A stretch of 64,000 nt of DNA from Pascua guehoae (GCA_001600415.1 BCJX01000020.1:63110-127109); one strand, 5' to 3'; counted from the first letter of the stretch, positions 22,191-34,807 are shown. Program-made: numbers and translations. Notes: a model not told the origin generated them from the letters alone.

Positions 22191-23497
22191 CGGCAACAGC
22201 CCACCGGTTGTCCCAGCGTATAACACAGAATGGCCTGACGGATGGACAAACAGACTCCCAAGGAAGGGGGAGTCTCGTCGTAGGTTAAAATTATCCACCC
22301 TCATATTTCCCTCGTGCTCAGGCAGCCGGTTTGATCAGTATCAAACGATGACTATGGTCCGTGGCCGAAAGTGGGGAATCCCGAGCCCCCATGGCTGTGG
22401 TCAACATACACTGTACAGCGAAGCTCGCACGGGTCTGACCGAGCGCGATGACAGGTTATACGTGTCACCCTCTGCCCGACGAGCAGCAGGTGAAACCCAA
22501 ACTTGCCAGACAGTGTCGTGACAATGTCGCGATACACAACGGGGCTGGGTGTTAGGGTGTGATTATTGACAGAGCTTGCCGTGGGCCGGATGGGTACAGA
22601 GATTCCACAGGGAGCTGCATAGCGACACTGCGAAGCAACACTGCGAAGCAAACGAGGTCTCGTGGACGTCAGTAGATCAGGAGTCGACGGCGACATGTAT
22701 CATTGTCGTCTCCTTCGGACTGAGAAGAAATCGTACCACAAAGCCGTGTGGAATGGAGAAAAATGGGAATAAAGAGCACGCAGGCGGGTTAAAATACCTG
22801 ATCTCCGCCTTATAAAGCCTCCCATGCGCCAAAACGACTCCTGACAAGCAACCAGCGTGGCCATCTCGAGCACGAAACGTCCACCCACCGCCACCCACCT
22901 CCACCCACCCACCACGAGCCCATCTTATCAGGCCCCCACCGGCCAAACCACATGACCTCCCACAGCCAGCGGAGCCCACCACCAGCCAATGCTGACGTCA
23001 TACCCCCCTGTTCGTAACATCAACTGACTCTGCGGGGCGACGTCTTCCGGGTCATTGGGTCCCGCGGGACCTTTCGGGGCGGGCGGGGGTGGGAGTGTCC
23101 GCCAAGAGGGACGTCGGCGGAGGGGTCCTATGAGAGAGATTAGCGGGTGAGTCAGAGACGAGGTCAGTGCGGGAAAACTTTCGGGCTGGGGGTGGGAGTT
23201 TACCCGTTTGGCCATCACCAGCTGACAACGAACAGTGGGACAGAGTAGTGCTGGCTTGCATGCCAGACAGAGCTTTGGTGAGGTGTTAGCTGAGGTTGGG
23301 TGGAGCGGGCGAGGTACCACTAGCGATGTGTTTCCCACAGATAGATACTGGCCACAAGCTGCACTGCACCAGTGCTAGACTGATTACAATCGTGAACCAC
23401 CATCGCTATTACGACGTCGGAGGCTGCACAGGTTGTGGAAAAACTTGGTTATATCTGCCTAAACTTCCATTAGTGGGCGACACAGCAAACCTAGCCT

Positions 23498-23510
23498 GAT
23501 ATATATCTAT
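23498..23510 (+). promoter_or_regulatory. TATA-like element upstream of the MFS gene
   Basis: GATATATATCTAT lies about 60-70 nt before the ATG at 23570, the only such AT-rich element nearby. Assignment is by position and sequence only. Confidence 0.35.
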
Positions 23511-23569
23511 CTTTCTAGTTTGCGCTCGCTTTCATCCGCCAACTTTTTTTATCAAGATAACCCGCGACC

Positions 23570-26347
23570 ATGGACACACTGCGCGCAACGGTGAGTAGGC
23601 TCGTGTACGATGTGGATGGTGTGGTGGAGGGATGTCAACAAGGGCGGGTGGGGCGTGGCGCCACGGCTGTTTGGCTGCTCTGTTTACTCCATTCCTCGAT
23701 GTCTTTGGTGCTTGAGTGATGGGCATCGCGTCTTGTCTCGGTCAGACGACGCGCACTGTACCTCTTTGCCTCATGACCACACGCTAACCGTAGCCCTTCG
23801 GCCAGACGATGCGGCTGCTCTCTGGCGGGCGGCTGTTCAAGTTTCCCGAGGAGGATCCGGCGTTCAACGTGCCGGAATGCTACGGGGGCAAGCCCGGGCA
23901 GGCCGGGGTGTACGACGACAACGACGGGGGTGGGGTCGAGTATACGAAAGAGGGCGACGATGTCGAGCGGGCGACGCCGGGGATTGTCGAGCTGCGCGAC
24001 CGGCTGCGCGCGCACTCTGACCCCGGTGTCAACGTGCCGTCTGCGCCCGGGTCGCCGAGCGGGACGACGGGGGTGCCGCTCAACAACCGCCTGTCGCGGG
24101 TGACGACGATCACGACGCTGGACCCGCTCGACGACAGCGAGCACGACCATCCGGCCACGCTGGACCGGATGCACCGCGTGCTCTCGCGCTCGCCCAACGA
24201 CCGGTCGACGCAGCTGGCCATTGCCAAGGTGCCCGCGGGGTCGACGATTGTGACGTGGTACTCTGCCGTGGACCCCGCCAACCCGCAAAACTGGACTCTG
24301 GGGAAAAAACTGTGGACGAGCTTTATCATCATGTTTTACACGTTTGCAGTCTACGCCGGCTCGTCGATTATCGCCCTCGGCATCCCCGACGTCGCGCACG
24401 ACCTGGGCGTGTCGGAGATCGTCGCCACGCTCGGCATCACAATGTTCGTCGCGGGGTACGCTGTGGGCCCGCTCTTTCTCTCGCCCCTCTCCGAAGTCCC
24501 CTCGATCGGACGCAACCCCCCCTATGCCATCTCGCTCCTCATCTTCTGTCTCCTCCAGATCCCCACCGCCAAGGTGGACAGCATCACGGGCCTCCTCATC
24601 CTCCGCTTCGTGGCCGGCTTTATGGGCTCGCCGCCCCTCGCCACCGGCGGCGCAACACTCACAGACATCTTCTCAGACCAGAAGAGCGGTTACGCCATGG
24701 GCGCCTACGGCGTCGCCCTCGGCGTCGCACCGGCTACCGCCCCCTTTATCTCGGGCTTTGCCATCCAGCGCTTTGGCTGGCGCTGGGCCTTCTGGGAGAT
24801 GACGCTGATTTCGGGTGTCGCGCTCTTGCTCCTCTGCTTTGGCCTCCCCGAGGTGAGTCACAATGGCTGTCGCGATGGCAGTCACGCTAGCTGTTGTGCC
24901 CTGTGCGACAACACCGCGACACACCCCCCCCCCTACCCCCCCGCTTTTCAAAGCTAACCCCAGACCAACCCCGACACGATCCTGTCACAGCGCGCCGCCC
25001 GCCTGCGCGCGCTGACGGGCAACGACGGCCTGCGCGCCGCCTGCGAACTCGCCGAACACCGCACGCTCCGTGCCGAGCTCTTCGAGGCCCTCTTCCGCCC
25101 CATGGTCCTGACGGTCTGCGAGCCCATTGTCTTCGCCGTCGACATTTACCAGGGGCTCACGTACGCCGTCCTCTACTCGTACTTTGAGACGTACCCGATT
25201 GTGTTTGGCAACGCGGGCGCCGCCCACGGCTGGGAGGGGTACGGGTGGAGTCTGGGACTGAGCGGTCTGCCCTTCATCGCTCTTACCATTGGCGGGGTCG
25301 TGTCGTACGCCGTCTATGTCGTCTGGAGCATTTACTGGTGGGAGCCGCGGTTTGTCGCTGCAAAGGGCAAACTGGCGCCAGAGGCGTACTTGCCGCTCAG
25401 TCTATATGGGGCGTTTTGCTACCCCGTGAGTGTCCACCACACCCCCCCACCCGCGACCTGCTTTACTTTTACTTGGCACTTTACTGACACCCAGATCTGC
25501 CTCTTCTGGTTTGCGTGGTCGGCAAACCGCACACACTGGATCTCGCCCACGATCGCATCTGGCATCTTTGGCCTCGCAGATTGCTGGTCGTTTATGCCGT
25601 ACCTGAGCTACCTCGCTGTTGGTGAGTGTCCGTGTATCGAGGCCGGCGAGTGGGAGACGCGGCGTGCACGAGTTGGGAGACGCGTACAGGAGTTGGGAGA
25701 CGCGGCGTACAGGCGGTCTGGAGCCGAGCAAGAGGAAAGGCACCCACGGCCTGGTGGCCTTGTGGGTTCATGGCCATGGTTGCTACCACTAGACTGGTGC
25801 AAGCTGCCATGCGCGTCTCAGGACAGTCCTCGCTTTGTTTCGAGTCTGCCCCTCTCCATACCCTCCTTTCACCACTACCACCGCCGTCATTCTTCCCCTC
25901 CCCACCCTTCTCCCCATCCGGGCCCTTGACCGCCTAACCCCTGCTCTGGCACCCCATCCCCAACCCCCAACCACTGCACCGCCCCACCCACCTACCACCC
26001 CACCACCCCACCCCATCGCAGCCCCCCCTAGACCCCCCCCCGCCCCCCCCCAAACCCCGCTAACCCCAGCCTACCCTGCGCACACCGCCTCGGCCCTCGC
26101 CTCCAACGACTTTGTCCGCAGCATGATGGGCGCAGCCATGCCCGTCGTCGCCCGCCCCCTCTTTGCCAACATGGGCATTGACTGGGGCAACAGCATTCTC
26201 GGATTCGTCTCCATCCTCTTCATCCCCATTCCATTCGTGCTGTACAAGTATGGTCCCTGGCTCCGCGCGCGGTCTCCGCGCGCCACGAATATCGGGTACA
26301 ACAAGCACATGCGCGAAAAGGATCCCGCCGCACACTCGTGTGCTTAG
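23570..26347 (+). CDS. MFS transporter, DHA1 (drug/polyamine:H+ antiporter) type
   Basis: Predicted plasma-membrane exporter. Five exons: 23570-23590, 23794-24852, 24964-25425, 25495-25621 and 26070-26347, giving 648 residues in phase. A cytosolic N-terminus of about 165 residues, acidic and Ser/Thr-rich, ends in PANPQNWTLGKKLW, which is typical just before TM1 in fungal DHA1 proteins. Helices follow with GPLFLSPLSEVPSIGRNP (motif-A region), GATLTDIF and VALGVAPATAPFISGF (motif-C-like). A central loop with NPDTILSQRAARLRAL separates the two halves; the C-terminus ends HMREKDPAAHSCA. Similar yeast proteins (FLR1, TPO families) export drugs or polyamines, but the substrate is not readable. The first exon encodes only seven residues. 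Intron 4 is unusually long (448 nt) and C-rich. Confidence 0.9.
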
Positions 26348-26394
26348 ACATTAGAAGAGCACGTCATACCCCAGCACGAGCCAGCAGGCCCCCC

Positions 26395-26441
26395 GCATCC
26401 GCATCCGCATCCGCATCCTCATCCGCATCCGCATCCGCATC
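26395..26441. repeat. GCATCC hexanucleotide microsatellite
   Basis: About eight tandem GCATCC units with one variant (TCATCC), just downstream of the MFS stop codon. Confidence 0.9.
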
Positions 26442-26501
26442 TACTCGCTCTCCCCGTTGGTCGCCGCTCGCCGCTCGCTGCTCGCTGCGCTCACCCGCCC
26501 C

Positions 26502-26617
26502 GTCGCCTACAGTTCCGGCCACGTTAAAAAGTTGTACTGTCGCCGCCCGATTCGGCCGCGTAAACAAGTTGTAATCCCGTCGCCTGCAGTCTCGGCCACG
26601 TTAAAAAGTAGTACTGT
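26502..26617. repeat. Pair of 39-bp direct repeats
   Basis: Copies at 26502-26540 and 26579-26617 differ at only a few positions and share GGCCACGTTAAAAAGT. They lie in the MFS 3' flank. Confidence 0.85.
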
Positions 26618-27815
26618 ATTTTATTTTAGTCTCTTCTTGTTTTTTCTTTTCTTCCAACGTCCCGTTCATAGCTTTACAGTTTGGATGGACCTTGTTGCTT
26701 CTTGCTTTGGGCTCTGCTCGAGGCGCCACTGCGAGCACTGACTCATGGCCTCGTCTTGTGCAAATACAGCGGGTGACAGTTGGTGACTCCTTCGATGGGC
26801 AACCCTTACTCTCCGCTCACCTGCCATAGGAGCAGCACGTCTGGGTCTCTAGCTCATTACGAATAGAGCGGCCACTTGGACGAACTCTGGCGTGTCTGTT
26901 GATAGGCCGGAGTGTCTCGGCAATGTCGACAGCGTAACGCATCACGGGCGCCGCAGACTACAGGTTTTGGGGTGAGTGTCATGTCCACCCTGTGTGCGTG
27001 ACAGGTCTGTTGTACGGCTGTCGGTCGAGTCCGAAGCGCTGTAGGGCTCACCCACCCGCTTCTATGCCTCGACGTCGGCCGAGGACAGGTTGCGCCTCTG
27101 TCGTCCTCCCGACAGTAAAATGTCGTCTTGTTCCGTCGGTGATGTTGGCGGTTGCGATTAGAACAGGGCGGTTGGGATTAGAACAGAGCCCTCTGGCTAG
27201 ACATGGACTGCCATTCTCAAGGTGCAAAATCAGGCGCCAATCCCCAGTCATCAATGTGCCACAAACTGCAATGCTGCGCAACCCCCCTTCTGCCGCACAC
27301 CCTCTTCCGCCGCACACCCTCTTCTGCTGCACCCCTTCTGCCCATCATGATGAACGCTTGTGACATGCCTGATTCGCTAGACGCGACACAAGACGATGAA
27401 CTACTATGCGAGGTGGGAAGAAAAGTCACTTGTGGTAAAGCTAACAGGAAAACCGCGGGAGCGCTACACAGTGCGAGGCGGCGGTGAGAATTATCGACAG
27501 GAACACGAGGAGGGGGAGAAGGGATTACCGGGTTGGGGCGGGGGAATCGGGGGGTTTGGGGGAGGGGTGGGGGTGACGGTGGAAAAATGCGGGGATCGTG
27601 TTTTCTCGTACTCGTACTCGTACAGTGCGCTCGATTTCAGACTCGCAGACGTGCGGGTGGGCGACATGCAGACTTTGTGACCTGCGACCAAGCATCTGCG
27701 TCGTCGCTGCCGCCTCTGGGTCCGCAGACTCGGCTCGAATCGTCCATTCGACTCGTTTGGCTCGTTCTCTCTTTCTCTCGGTTGGCGACCTTCTTCCTCT
27801 TCTACGGGGGGGCGT

Positions 27816-29561
27816 CTATGCAAACGTCTCGGCGGCGTGGTTGTGTGCCCAGTCGCACGCAAACGTCGAAGCACGGAGGAACTTCTTGTTGGCGTACTTC
27901 TTGTAGACGTAGACCTTGTCAAACCCTGGCTCGACGAGGCGCTCGCAGAGCATAATGGCGGCCGACACCAGTTGGCCCTCGGTAAAGTTGGCGTAAAAGA
28001 TGAACGGGTCGTTCCAGTCGCCGCCGAGCATCTTGCGTGCGAGGTACATGCCGACAGCCGCAATCATGCTTGGCTTGCAGCGAAGGAAACGGTGGTCGAG
28101 GAGGGTCACCTCCATGAGGAACTTTGACAGGGTACGCGTTTGAATGTCATAGTCGTCGGCCTTGGAGATTCGACGCACCCACGAGTACGGCGAGCAGTAG
28201 GGCGAAACGGCAAAGTCGAGCGTTTGAAGAATAATGCGCTCGCCCTTGAGAATCTCCTCCTTTGTGTAGCCGTTCTCGGTCATGTAGACAAACTCGTCGA
28301 CGCTTGGTGCGAGAATCTCCTCGTACTTTGCCGCGATAAACATGGCCGTCACACCAACGAGCTGGAGCTTGTTGAGCGACACGACACGGACCGACAGGAA
28401 ACGGTCGACAAGGTTGACGGCAATCCAGAGCGTCTCGGGAAGCATGTGGTAGCGCAGGTGCACTTGTAACAGCCAGTCGATGAGGGTCGTGCGCATCGTC
28501 CTGGTATTGGTTAGGCACCAAACAAACAATGCAGCAAATGTAAACCCACCACTCAATCTCAGTCTGGAACTCCATGTACCGAGGGTTGGGCATCACTGAT
28601 TGCTGCGTAGGTTAGCACCGTCCCGGACAGATCGTTTTAACCTACCTCCATCTCCTCCATGTGGGCAAAAATCTCTTCGGCGTACTCGGCCACCATGGTG
28701 GTGTCAAAGAGATCAATCTCGTCGTGGAACGTTTCGCGCACTGCCTCGAGTTCCTCCTGGCACGCCATGTCTTCCTCGGCCGTCATCCGCAACCAGTCTT
28801 CGTCGTCAAACTCGTCCTCATCGAGCTCGCCATCGCTGACACCCAGAGTGTCTTCGTCCTCAATGTCGACCAAGTCCTCGAGACCGTACTGAACCTCTGC
28901 GGCGACCCGGTCGACATCCATATCAGACACGGTCACCATCTCTTCCTCGGGTCGGTGACGGGCATATGTCTGCTGGGGCTGTTGGCGGGTACGGGGGACA
29001 GGAGCGATTTGGCGGTTCGGTTGGCTGCGGGAAGCAAGGGGCTGGCGGGCTTCCTCGTTCTTGCCAGTAGGCTTGGCTGCTGAGCGGGGGTTAGTGTTTG
29101 CGGAAAGCGCGCAGGGCAGCTCGGCATCCCATCACAACTCACCAGGCCTCTTGGCTTCCACAACATTGTCCTGCTGTAATGTTAGCAAACTGCGACCTGC
29201 TTGTGATATCTGATGCAAACACGCCACATACCCTGATGTTGGTGACGGCACCGAGAACGTTGCGCTCGCGCTTGATGCCAACCTTGACACCAACGTCCGT
29301 AACCTTGCCGGGCTTGCCAGCGGCAGGGCCGGCCTTCTGGGCTGCAGCGCGGGTCGCTGCCTCCTTGATGTGGTGATGGCTGCTGCGACCTGCTGGTGCA
29401 ACGTTTTCATCGTTTGCACGAGTCGAGCGAGTAGCCACTCGCCTGCCGTTGGTTGGCTGTGATGGAGTGAGCATGTGTGCGTGGGTAGTAACAAAGGAAG
29501 GCCGAGGAAGGTGTCGTGTTGGGTACGTGTGTTGTGATCGAGCAAGACGTACCCTATTCAT
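27816..29561 (-). CDS. B-type (G2/mitotic) cyclin
   Basis: Activating subunit of Cdk1 driving G2/M. Six exons: 29561-29553, 29456-29232, 29173-29143, 29079-28646, 28602-28550 and 28500-27816, giving 478 residues. A destruction box (RNVLGAVTN, residues 68-76) lies in the N-terminal region. It is followed by a basic, Gln-rich stretch and then an acidic segment (residues about 145-230, many Asp/Glu). The cyclin box begins around 252 with MRTTLIDWLLQVH, WIAVNLVDRFLS and LVGVTAMFIAAKYEEI; the C-terminal cyclin fold follows with LMEVTLLDHRFL. The length and D-box fit mitotic CLB cyclins rather than G1 cyclins. The first exon is only nine nt (MNR). Exon 3 has a CAGCAG acceptor, so use of one glutamine codon is ambiguous. 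Which CLB paralogue it is remains undecided. Confidence 0.93.
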
Positions 29562-30094
29562 GTTGTGTGATGGAAGAGGGAAGGTTTGAGGAGCAGTGGG
29601 GACAGTGTTGACCACAAGTCACGAACAGCGGGTGGGTGCGAGCGGGTTGGAGGGAAGGGCGCTCGACGTTGCCGCCGGTCGGAGCTGGCGGGTAGGACGG
29701 GGAGAGGAGGGGGAGGACGGTGAGGTGCTCGAGGTTGGGGAGGGGGAGGACGCGGAGGAGGAGACGTCGATGTAGGTCGAGGATTGAGGAGAGGAGATGA
29801 GAAGAGGGGTGATGGAGAGAGAAGAGGAGTGTTGGGTTGGATTGGATTTGGAGGTTTGGGTTGTGCGATTGTTGGATGGATGTTTGGAGACCAAGCAAGG
29901 GTGGCGCCCCGGTGCGACGTAAGTAACCCTGGGCAACCAGCCGCAGTGCGCCGTTGTCGTCGCAAAGTTGAAAGCGAGTCTGCCGAAGGTTCCGGATCAC
30001 CCAAACAGGTGCGAGACGAGAGGAAACAAAAAGGAAGATGCGCGAGTGGGGAGAGGGGGGGATGGACCAGCTATGCAAGCTGATTATTACAAGA
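29562..30094. other. Cyclin upstream region
   Basis: Probably the cyclin promoter and 5' UTR; pyrimidine-rich on the cyclin sense strand (29690-29830). No gene seen. It abuts an assembly gap. Confidence 0.4.
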
Positions 30095-30814
30095 NNNNNN
30101 NNNNNNNNNNNNNNNNNNNNNNNNNNNNNNNNNNNNNNNNNNNNNNNNNNNNNNNNNNNNNNNNNNNNNNNNNNNNNNNNNNNNNNNNNNNNNNNNNNNN
30201 NNNNNNNNNNNNNNNNNNNNNNNNNNNNNNNNNNNNNNNNNNNNNNNNNNNNNNNNNNNNNNNNNNNNNNNNNNNNNNNNNNNNNNNNNNNNNNNNNNNN
30301 NNNNNNNNNNNNNNNNNNNNNNNNNNNNNNNNNNNNNNNNNNNNNNNNNNNNNNNNNNNNNNNNNNNNNNNNNNNNNNNNNNNNNNNNNNNNNNNNNNNN
30401 NNNNNNNNNNNNNNNNNNNNNNNNNNNNNNNNNNNNNNNNNNNNNNNNNNNNNNNNNNNNNNNNNNNNNNNNNNNNNNNNNNNNNNNNNNNNNNNNNNNN
30501 NNNNNNNNNNNNNNNNNNNNNNNNNNNNNNNNNNNNNNNNNNNNNNNNNNNNNNNNNNNNNNNNNNNNNNNNNNNNNNNNNNNNNNNNNNNNNNNNNNNN
30601 NNNNNNNNNNNNNNNNNNNNNNNNNNNNNNNNNNNNNNNNNNNNNNNNNNNNNNNNNNNNNNNNNNNNNNNNNNNNNNNNNNNNNNNNNNNNNNNNNNNN
30701 NNNNNNNNNNNNNNNNNNNNNNNNNNNNNNNNNNNNNNNNNNNNNNNNNNNNNNNNNNNNNNNNNNNNNNNNNNNNNNNNNNNNNNNNNNNNNNNNNNNN
30801 NNNNNNNNNNNNNN
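30095..30814. other. Assembly gap (N run)
   Basis: 720 undetermined bases, followed immediately by a run of eight C. The content and true length are unknown. Confidence 1.
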
Positions 30815-32684
30815 CCCCCCCCGCCCCTCTTGCTTCTTCACTTCATGCCGCACGACCGACGACCACACAGGCACATTTCGTACCTTTGCTGCATGACGTT
30901 ACTGTCCAAAATAATGCACCGCACACGCACGATTCAAAGAAAAGTCAATCACGTCCTCTGACATGTCATCAGGTCCTGGGCACAACCAAGGCGTGGAATC
31001 TGGTTGGCTGGTCGGGTGGGGGTTTGAAAGTCGATGTGCACGGTGTGTGCGTGCGCGGGATGCCAAACAGGCCGTGGCATGTGGTGTGTGGTTCCCCCCG
31101 AGGATGCATACCAAGAGAGTGGAGCCGGGCCGAGAACGGTGCACACAATGCGCGGCGCAATGCGATGGGATGGCGATGCACGCCGCCAACGCGTTAACGC
31201 GTTGTTGACATGTTTGACTGCAGCGCCTCGGCAGCGCGATGGTGATACAGATGACGCGCCACGCGCGCACCATGCACAAACGCATGAACGCACCAGTGCA
31301 CCGTCCATGCAGCGCCACCCGGCATGTCCTGCGATCGCTTGGCCTTGATCACCTTTTGCGATCGTGACGCCATCCGGCATAAAGCCCATTCAAACACAAA
31401 GGTAAAACTTGCAAACGTGCAGAGGCACAAACATCAGGCCTTGGGACTACCACGAGGCCACCCGCACGAGGCGTTCCGCACGGGATGGCATGGCCGCAGC
31501 GTGTCAAAACCTGCCCACAGCTGCTACCTGCGTACCTGCAGCTACCTGGCTAGCCCGCAGCCTCGCAGTCCAGGTGACCGTCTATCCCCGGCACGCTAAC
31601 AGAAATGTTTGACTCTTGGCTTGCCTCGCCGCGCTCGCCTCGCCTCGACGCACCTGCATGCATGCCAACAATGCGACGCCGAGAATACTCCGCCCGCCAG
31701 GCCCGCGATGTGCCGCCAAGCCGGCCCCTGGTTCCAAACAACCGTCCGACCATGTTGCAGACGTAAATTGGGTGGCAGCAAGGTTTGGGGCCATTACTCG
31801 GTGACCGTGTCCGGGACCGTAGGGATGCACCAACTGGGCAAGTGTGCGTTGCATGATGTGTATGTGTGGGTGTTATGTGTGAGCACAGCTTGAACCCTGC
31901 CGCCCCGCTCGTCAAGCGCGTCAGCTACAAAGGGGGGCGTCCGAGTGACTCTGGTCACAACCAACATGGTAACAAACGCAACTCTGGCTCGGTTGCATTC
32001 CTGATCACACTTCCCTGAAAGCTACCCGTCCAACCTACCTTGGAGCAACATCTGGGTTCCGATATGCCGACCTACCATACGCCGTGCACAGAGAACGAGG
32101 AGTACATACTCTGAACACGACGTCTGGAAATACTGTAATCGGGTCAGCTGCATCACCTGCTGCGCCAGACTGCGCCAAACTTGGGTTGCTGATACTTGGT
32201 CATGGCTGATGGATGGAGCATGCCAGGTCCACTTCGGAATGTCAAAGTGGTCACCTGCATCCAGTATCCATGTCTCAGAGGTCACCCGGTCTCTTGGCCG
32301 CGGTCTGGACAATGGCCTGCTCCACAAGCCCCGATCCCGCCCACTTGCGACGCGTCTGATACAGGACAACACTAACTGCGCTTTCGACAGTGCTACACCC
32401 GCACGCTGAAACGCACATGTTACGCACACGCTGCCTAGACCTCCAAGACACGGGACAGTTTGGAAACGTTTTGTACATTCTGCCAACTTGTCGTCTACTA
32501 CAACGCACCGCCGGCGTTCTCCCCGTCCCCATCCACGGTCCGAGCGGCCCGGGCAAGCGTCACTACACTTCTTAAGTAGTGCAGGCGCGCGTTACACACG
32601 CGCACACGACTGGCCCACCACCACACGACAACGGCCCTTCTCCTCGACGTGCTGCAACGCCTCTAGTGTCAAGGGTGGCCCCAC
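30815..32684. other. Intergenic, no gene supported
   Basis: Open frames here are short and have no family character. It includes the 3' flank of ARC35. No tRNA or snRNA recognised. Confidence 0.4.
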
Positions 32685-34045
32685 TCAGCGCGAGTGGAAG
32701 GTGCGGCCCGAGATGGTTCTGCGCTCCTGGGCCTCAACCTCGGGCTTGGCGCGGTTGAGAATCTTGAGGAACTCGGTGACACGGTAGCGCATGCGCGAGT
32801 GCATGTACGCCTTGGAGCACTTGATGTGGTAGTGGAGGTAGTCACGGAACAGCTCGATGCGCGAAATCGTCGACAGGGCCTGCGTGGGGTTGGCAAAGTG
32901 GCGAGGAGTGAGGACTGGAAAGCACGTTAGCGCTCAAACACAGAGGACACAAGCTACCACGCAGACTCGCTGCACCGTTGACTCACTAAAGGTAACGTAG
33001 CCGACGGCCTCGCTGCGCGCGAGCCCCGGGATCTGGCGGATCTCAAGAGGAGGTTCCCGGTTCGAGTAGGTCACCTGCGGCGCACTCTGGAGCTTTTGGA
33101 GCTTGCGCGCGTCAAAGAATTCCTGTCTGTTAGCAACGTGAACGACGAGGAAATAGCTCACCTGGAGGAAGACCTTGCCAAAGATACGGTCCGTCTCGTC
33201 GTTGAACTGGGTCGAGAAGATGACAGTGACGCGGTCGTTGCTCGCACGGATAAAGATGGCCTCGCCTTCGCGGTAGTTGATAATCTTGAGCTCGCCCTTG
33301 TTCTCGGCAGGCGCAAGGTCCATAGTCTGCGCACCCGCAGGCTCCTTGTAGTTGGCCTGGAGCGTCTTTTGCTCCTCAAACGCAGCAAGGAATGGCGCAG
33401 ACAGAGCGTTGCGCTTGATGAGCGAAATGTGGCTAATGAGCTCCTCGCGCTCCTCTGTGGCAATGTTAGCAATATCGTAGATGGCGAATCGAGCGAGGCT
33501 CCGGGCACTGGCATCGCCGACCAGTCGAGCGTCCACATGCCGGCACGGCTTTGACAGCTGCGAGGCCACTGTTCACGTTGTCCGCCAGCACTCACCCTGC
33601 GAAGGAGGAAGACGCTCAAGGTCGATCGCAAGCGTCACGTTGAACTCGGGCTCGGTCTCAGCCTCTGGGAGAATGTATCCCGCGTACTGCTCCTCGAGAA
33701 GCTCGCGCGCGCCATACTTGATCAGGTCGGGCCAGCACTGAACCGACATGGACAGTTGGAGGACCGTCTTGCTCGTCGGTGTCGAGATACGGAAGCGCAC
33801 CGAGTCAAAGTCTACAAACGCGACATTGATACGCGATGCCCTAGGATGGTCAGTACCGCTCTGAAATGCCCGCAGCAATAAGCAGCCATCAAGCAGGTCA
33901 TTGTTAACAAACTTTTCGAACCGGTCGGTGAGGACATCGTGGATAATGACGTTGTGGGACTGGAATGGGTCAGTTGGTGGACAACCAAGGGCCAAGCTGC
34001 GAGTGGTCGCGCCCCGCGCCAGAGACGTACCTCCAAGAGGATCAT
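32685..34045 (-). CDS. ARC35: Arp2/3 complex subunit 2 (p34-Arc)
   Basis: Core subunit of the actin-nucleating Arp2/3 complex, with roles in endocytic patches. Exons: 34045-34031, 33959-33913, 33840-33596, 33454-33162, 33122-32987 and 32914-32685, giving 321 residues. It starts MILLE, like other family members. Recognisable segments are [75 protein letters not shown], and the highly conserved [20 protein letters not shown] with KILNRAKPE and TISGRTF at the end. The intron 33841-33912 (72 nt) is in frame and stop-free and was removed on three grounds: it has a CTGAC branch site, it uses rare TTA/CTT codons, and its removal brings the N-terminal spacing to that of fungal homologues. Its GTTTGT donor is weak, so a version 24 residues longer is possible. 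Confidence 0.92.
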
Positions 34046-34807
34046 GGCAGGCAATCGAGAGGGGCTCGGTACAGACCGAGAGTGCGGGGATGAAAGGAGA
34101 GGTGTCGGGGGCGTTAGATGCGACGAGGTCGAGATGATGGAGAGCAGTGCATTCGTGGCATGCAATGACATGACGTTGTCCTGGGAGGCAGGCAGTGTCA
34201 GGCTCTCACCTGTGCTCCAGGGTGAGACTGACACTTGCGTACTGGAGATGGGCAGCCTGGGTGCCTGCGACGGCCCGAGCTGAGCCCTGTGGATGCTGAC
34301 TGCCTGCAGACTCGTTTTTCTTTTTTGGGTCCGCCCTCCTTGGCCTCCGTATTCTGCTCGTGCAGCATGCAGCTCCGAGACGAGCTTTGGCTCTGTTACT
34401 GTTTTTGTGCTGCGCGTGCGTTCTGTCTGATCGCGTGGTCCCCCTTTGCCTGTGGCCGGTGGCCGATGGATGCATGGCCCGATTATTTGTTGGTGCGTTG
34501 GTGGCTGATGGAATTGGTCAAAAGACGCGGCCAATGTTGCCCATGCCAATGCCTGGCCTGCCTGGCCTGCAGCTTGGCTGGCTGCATGCAACACGCGCCC
34601 CTTTGTCGTGGTCCGACAATACCCACCCACGACATCCATCCTACGTCCTACGTCCTACTCTATATTCTTTCTTCCAGGTCACACAGTCTCATCACCATAT
34701 AGTCCTTGCATAGATACATCTACTCGCTACCCATTACTCGTCCCCTCCCCAGCTCCGGCTCCAACACTAATCGCATCGCACACGTCCCATCTCATTGCAT
34801 TGCGGGC
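34046..34807. promoter_or_regulatory. Divergent promoter region, ARC35/ceramide synthase
   Basis: 762 bp between divergent start codons. A TATATTC-like word near 34660 lies 150 nt before the ceramide synthase ATG. No other element can be assigned. Confidence 0.4.

Larger units (their letters stand above)
19426..23569. other. Gene-poor 4.1-kb region
   Basis: Contains the G-alpha promoter side, a purine-rich stretch (20052-20170), a small tandem repeat (22127-22190) and the MFS promoter side. One minus-strand frame (21687-22080) has protein-like character and is listed separately. Otherwise no gene or RNA that I can support. Confidence 0.45.
26348..27815. other. Convergent intergenic region, MFS/cyclin
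   Basis: Holds two 3' flanks, a GCATCC hexamer array, a pair of 39-bp direct repeats and CTTCTGCCGCACACC-type repeats (27286-27340). No gene supported. Confidence 0.5.
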
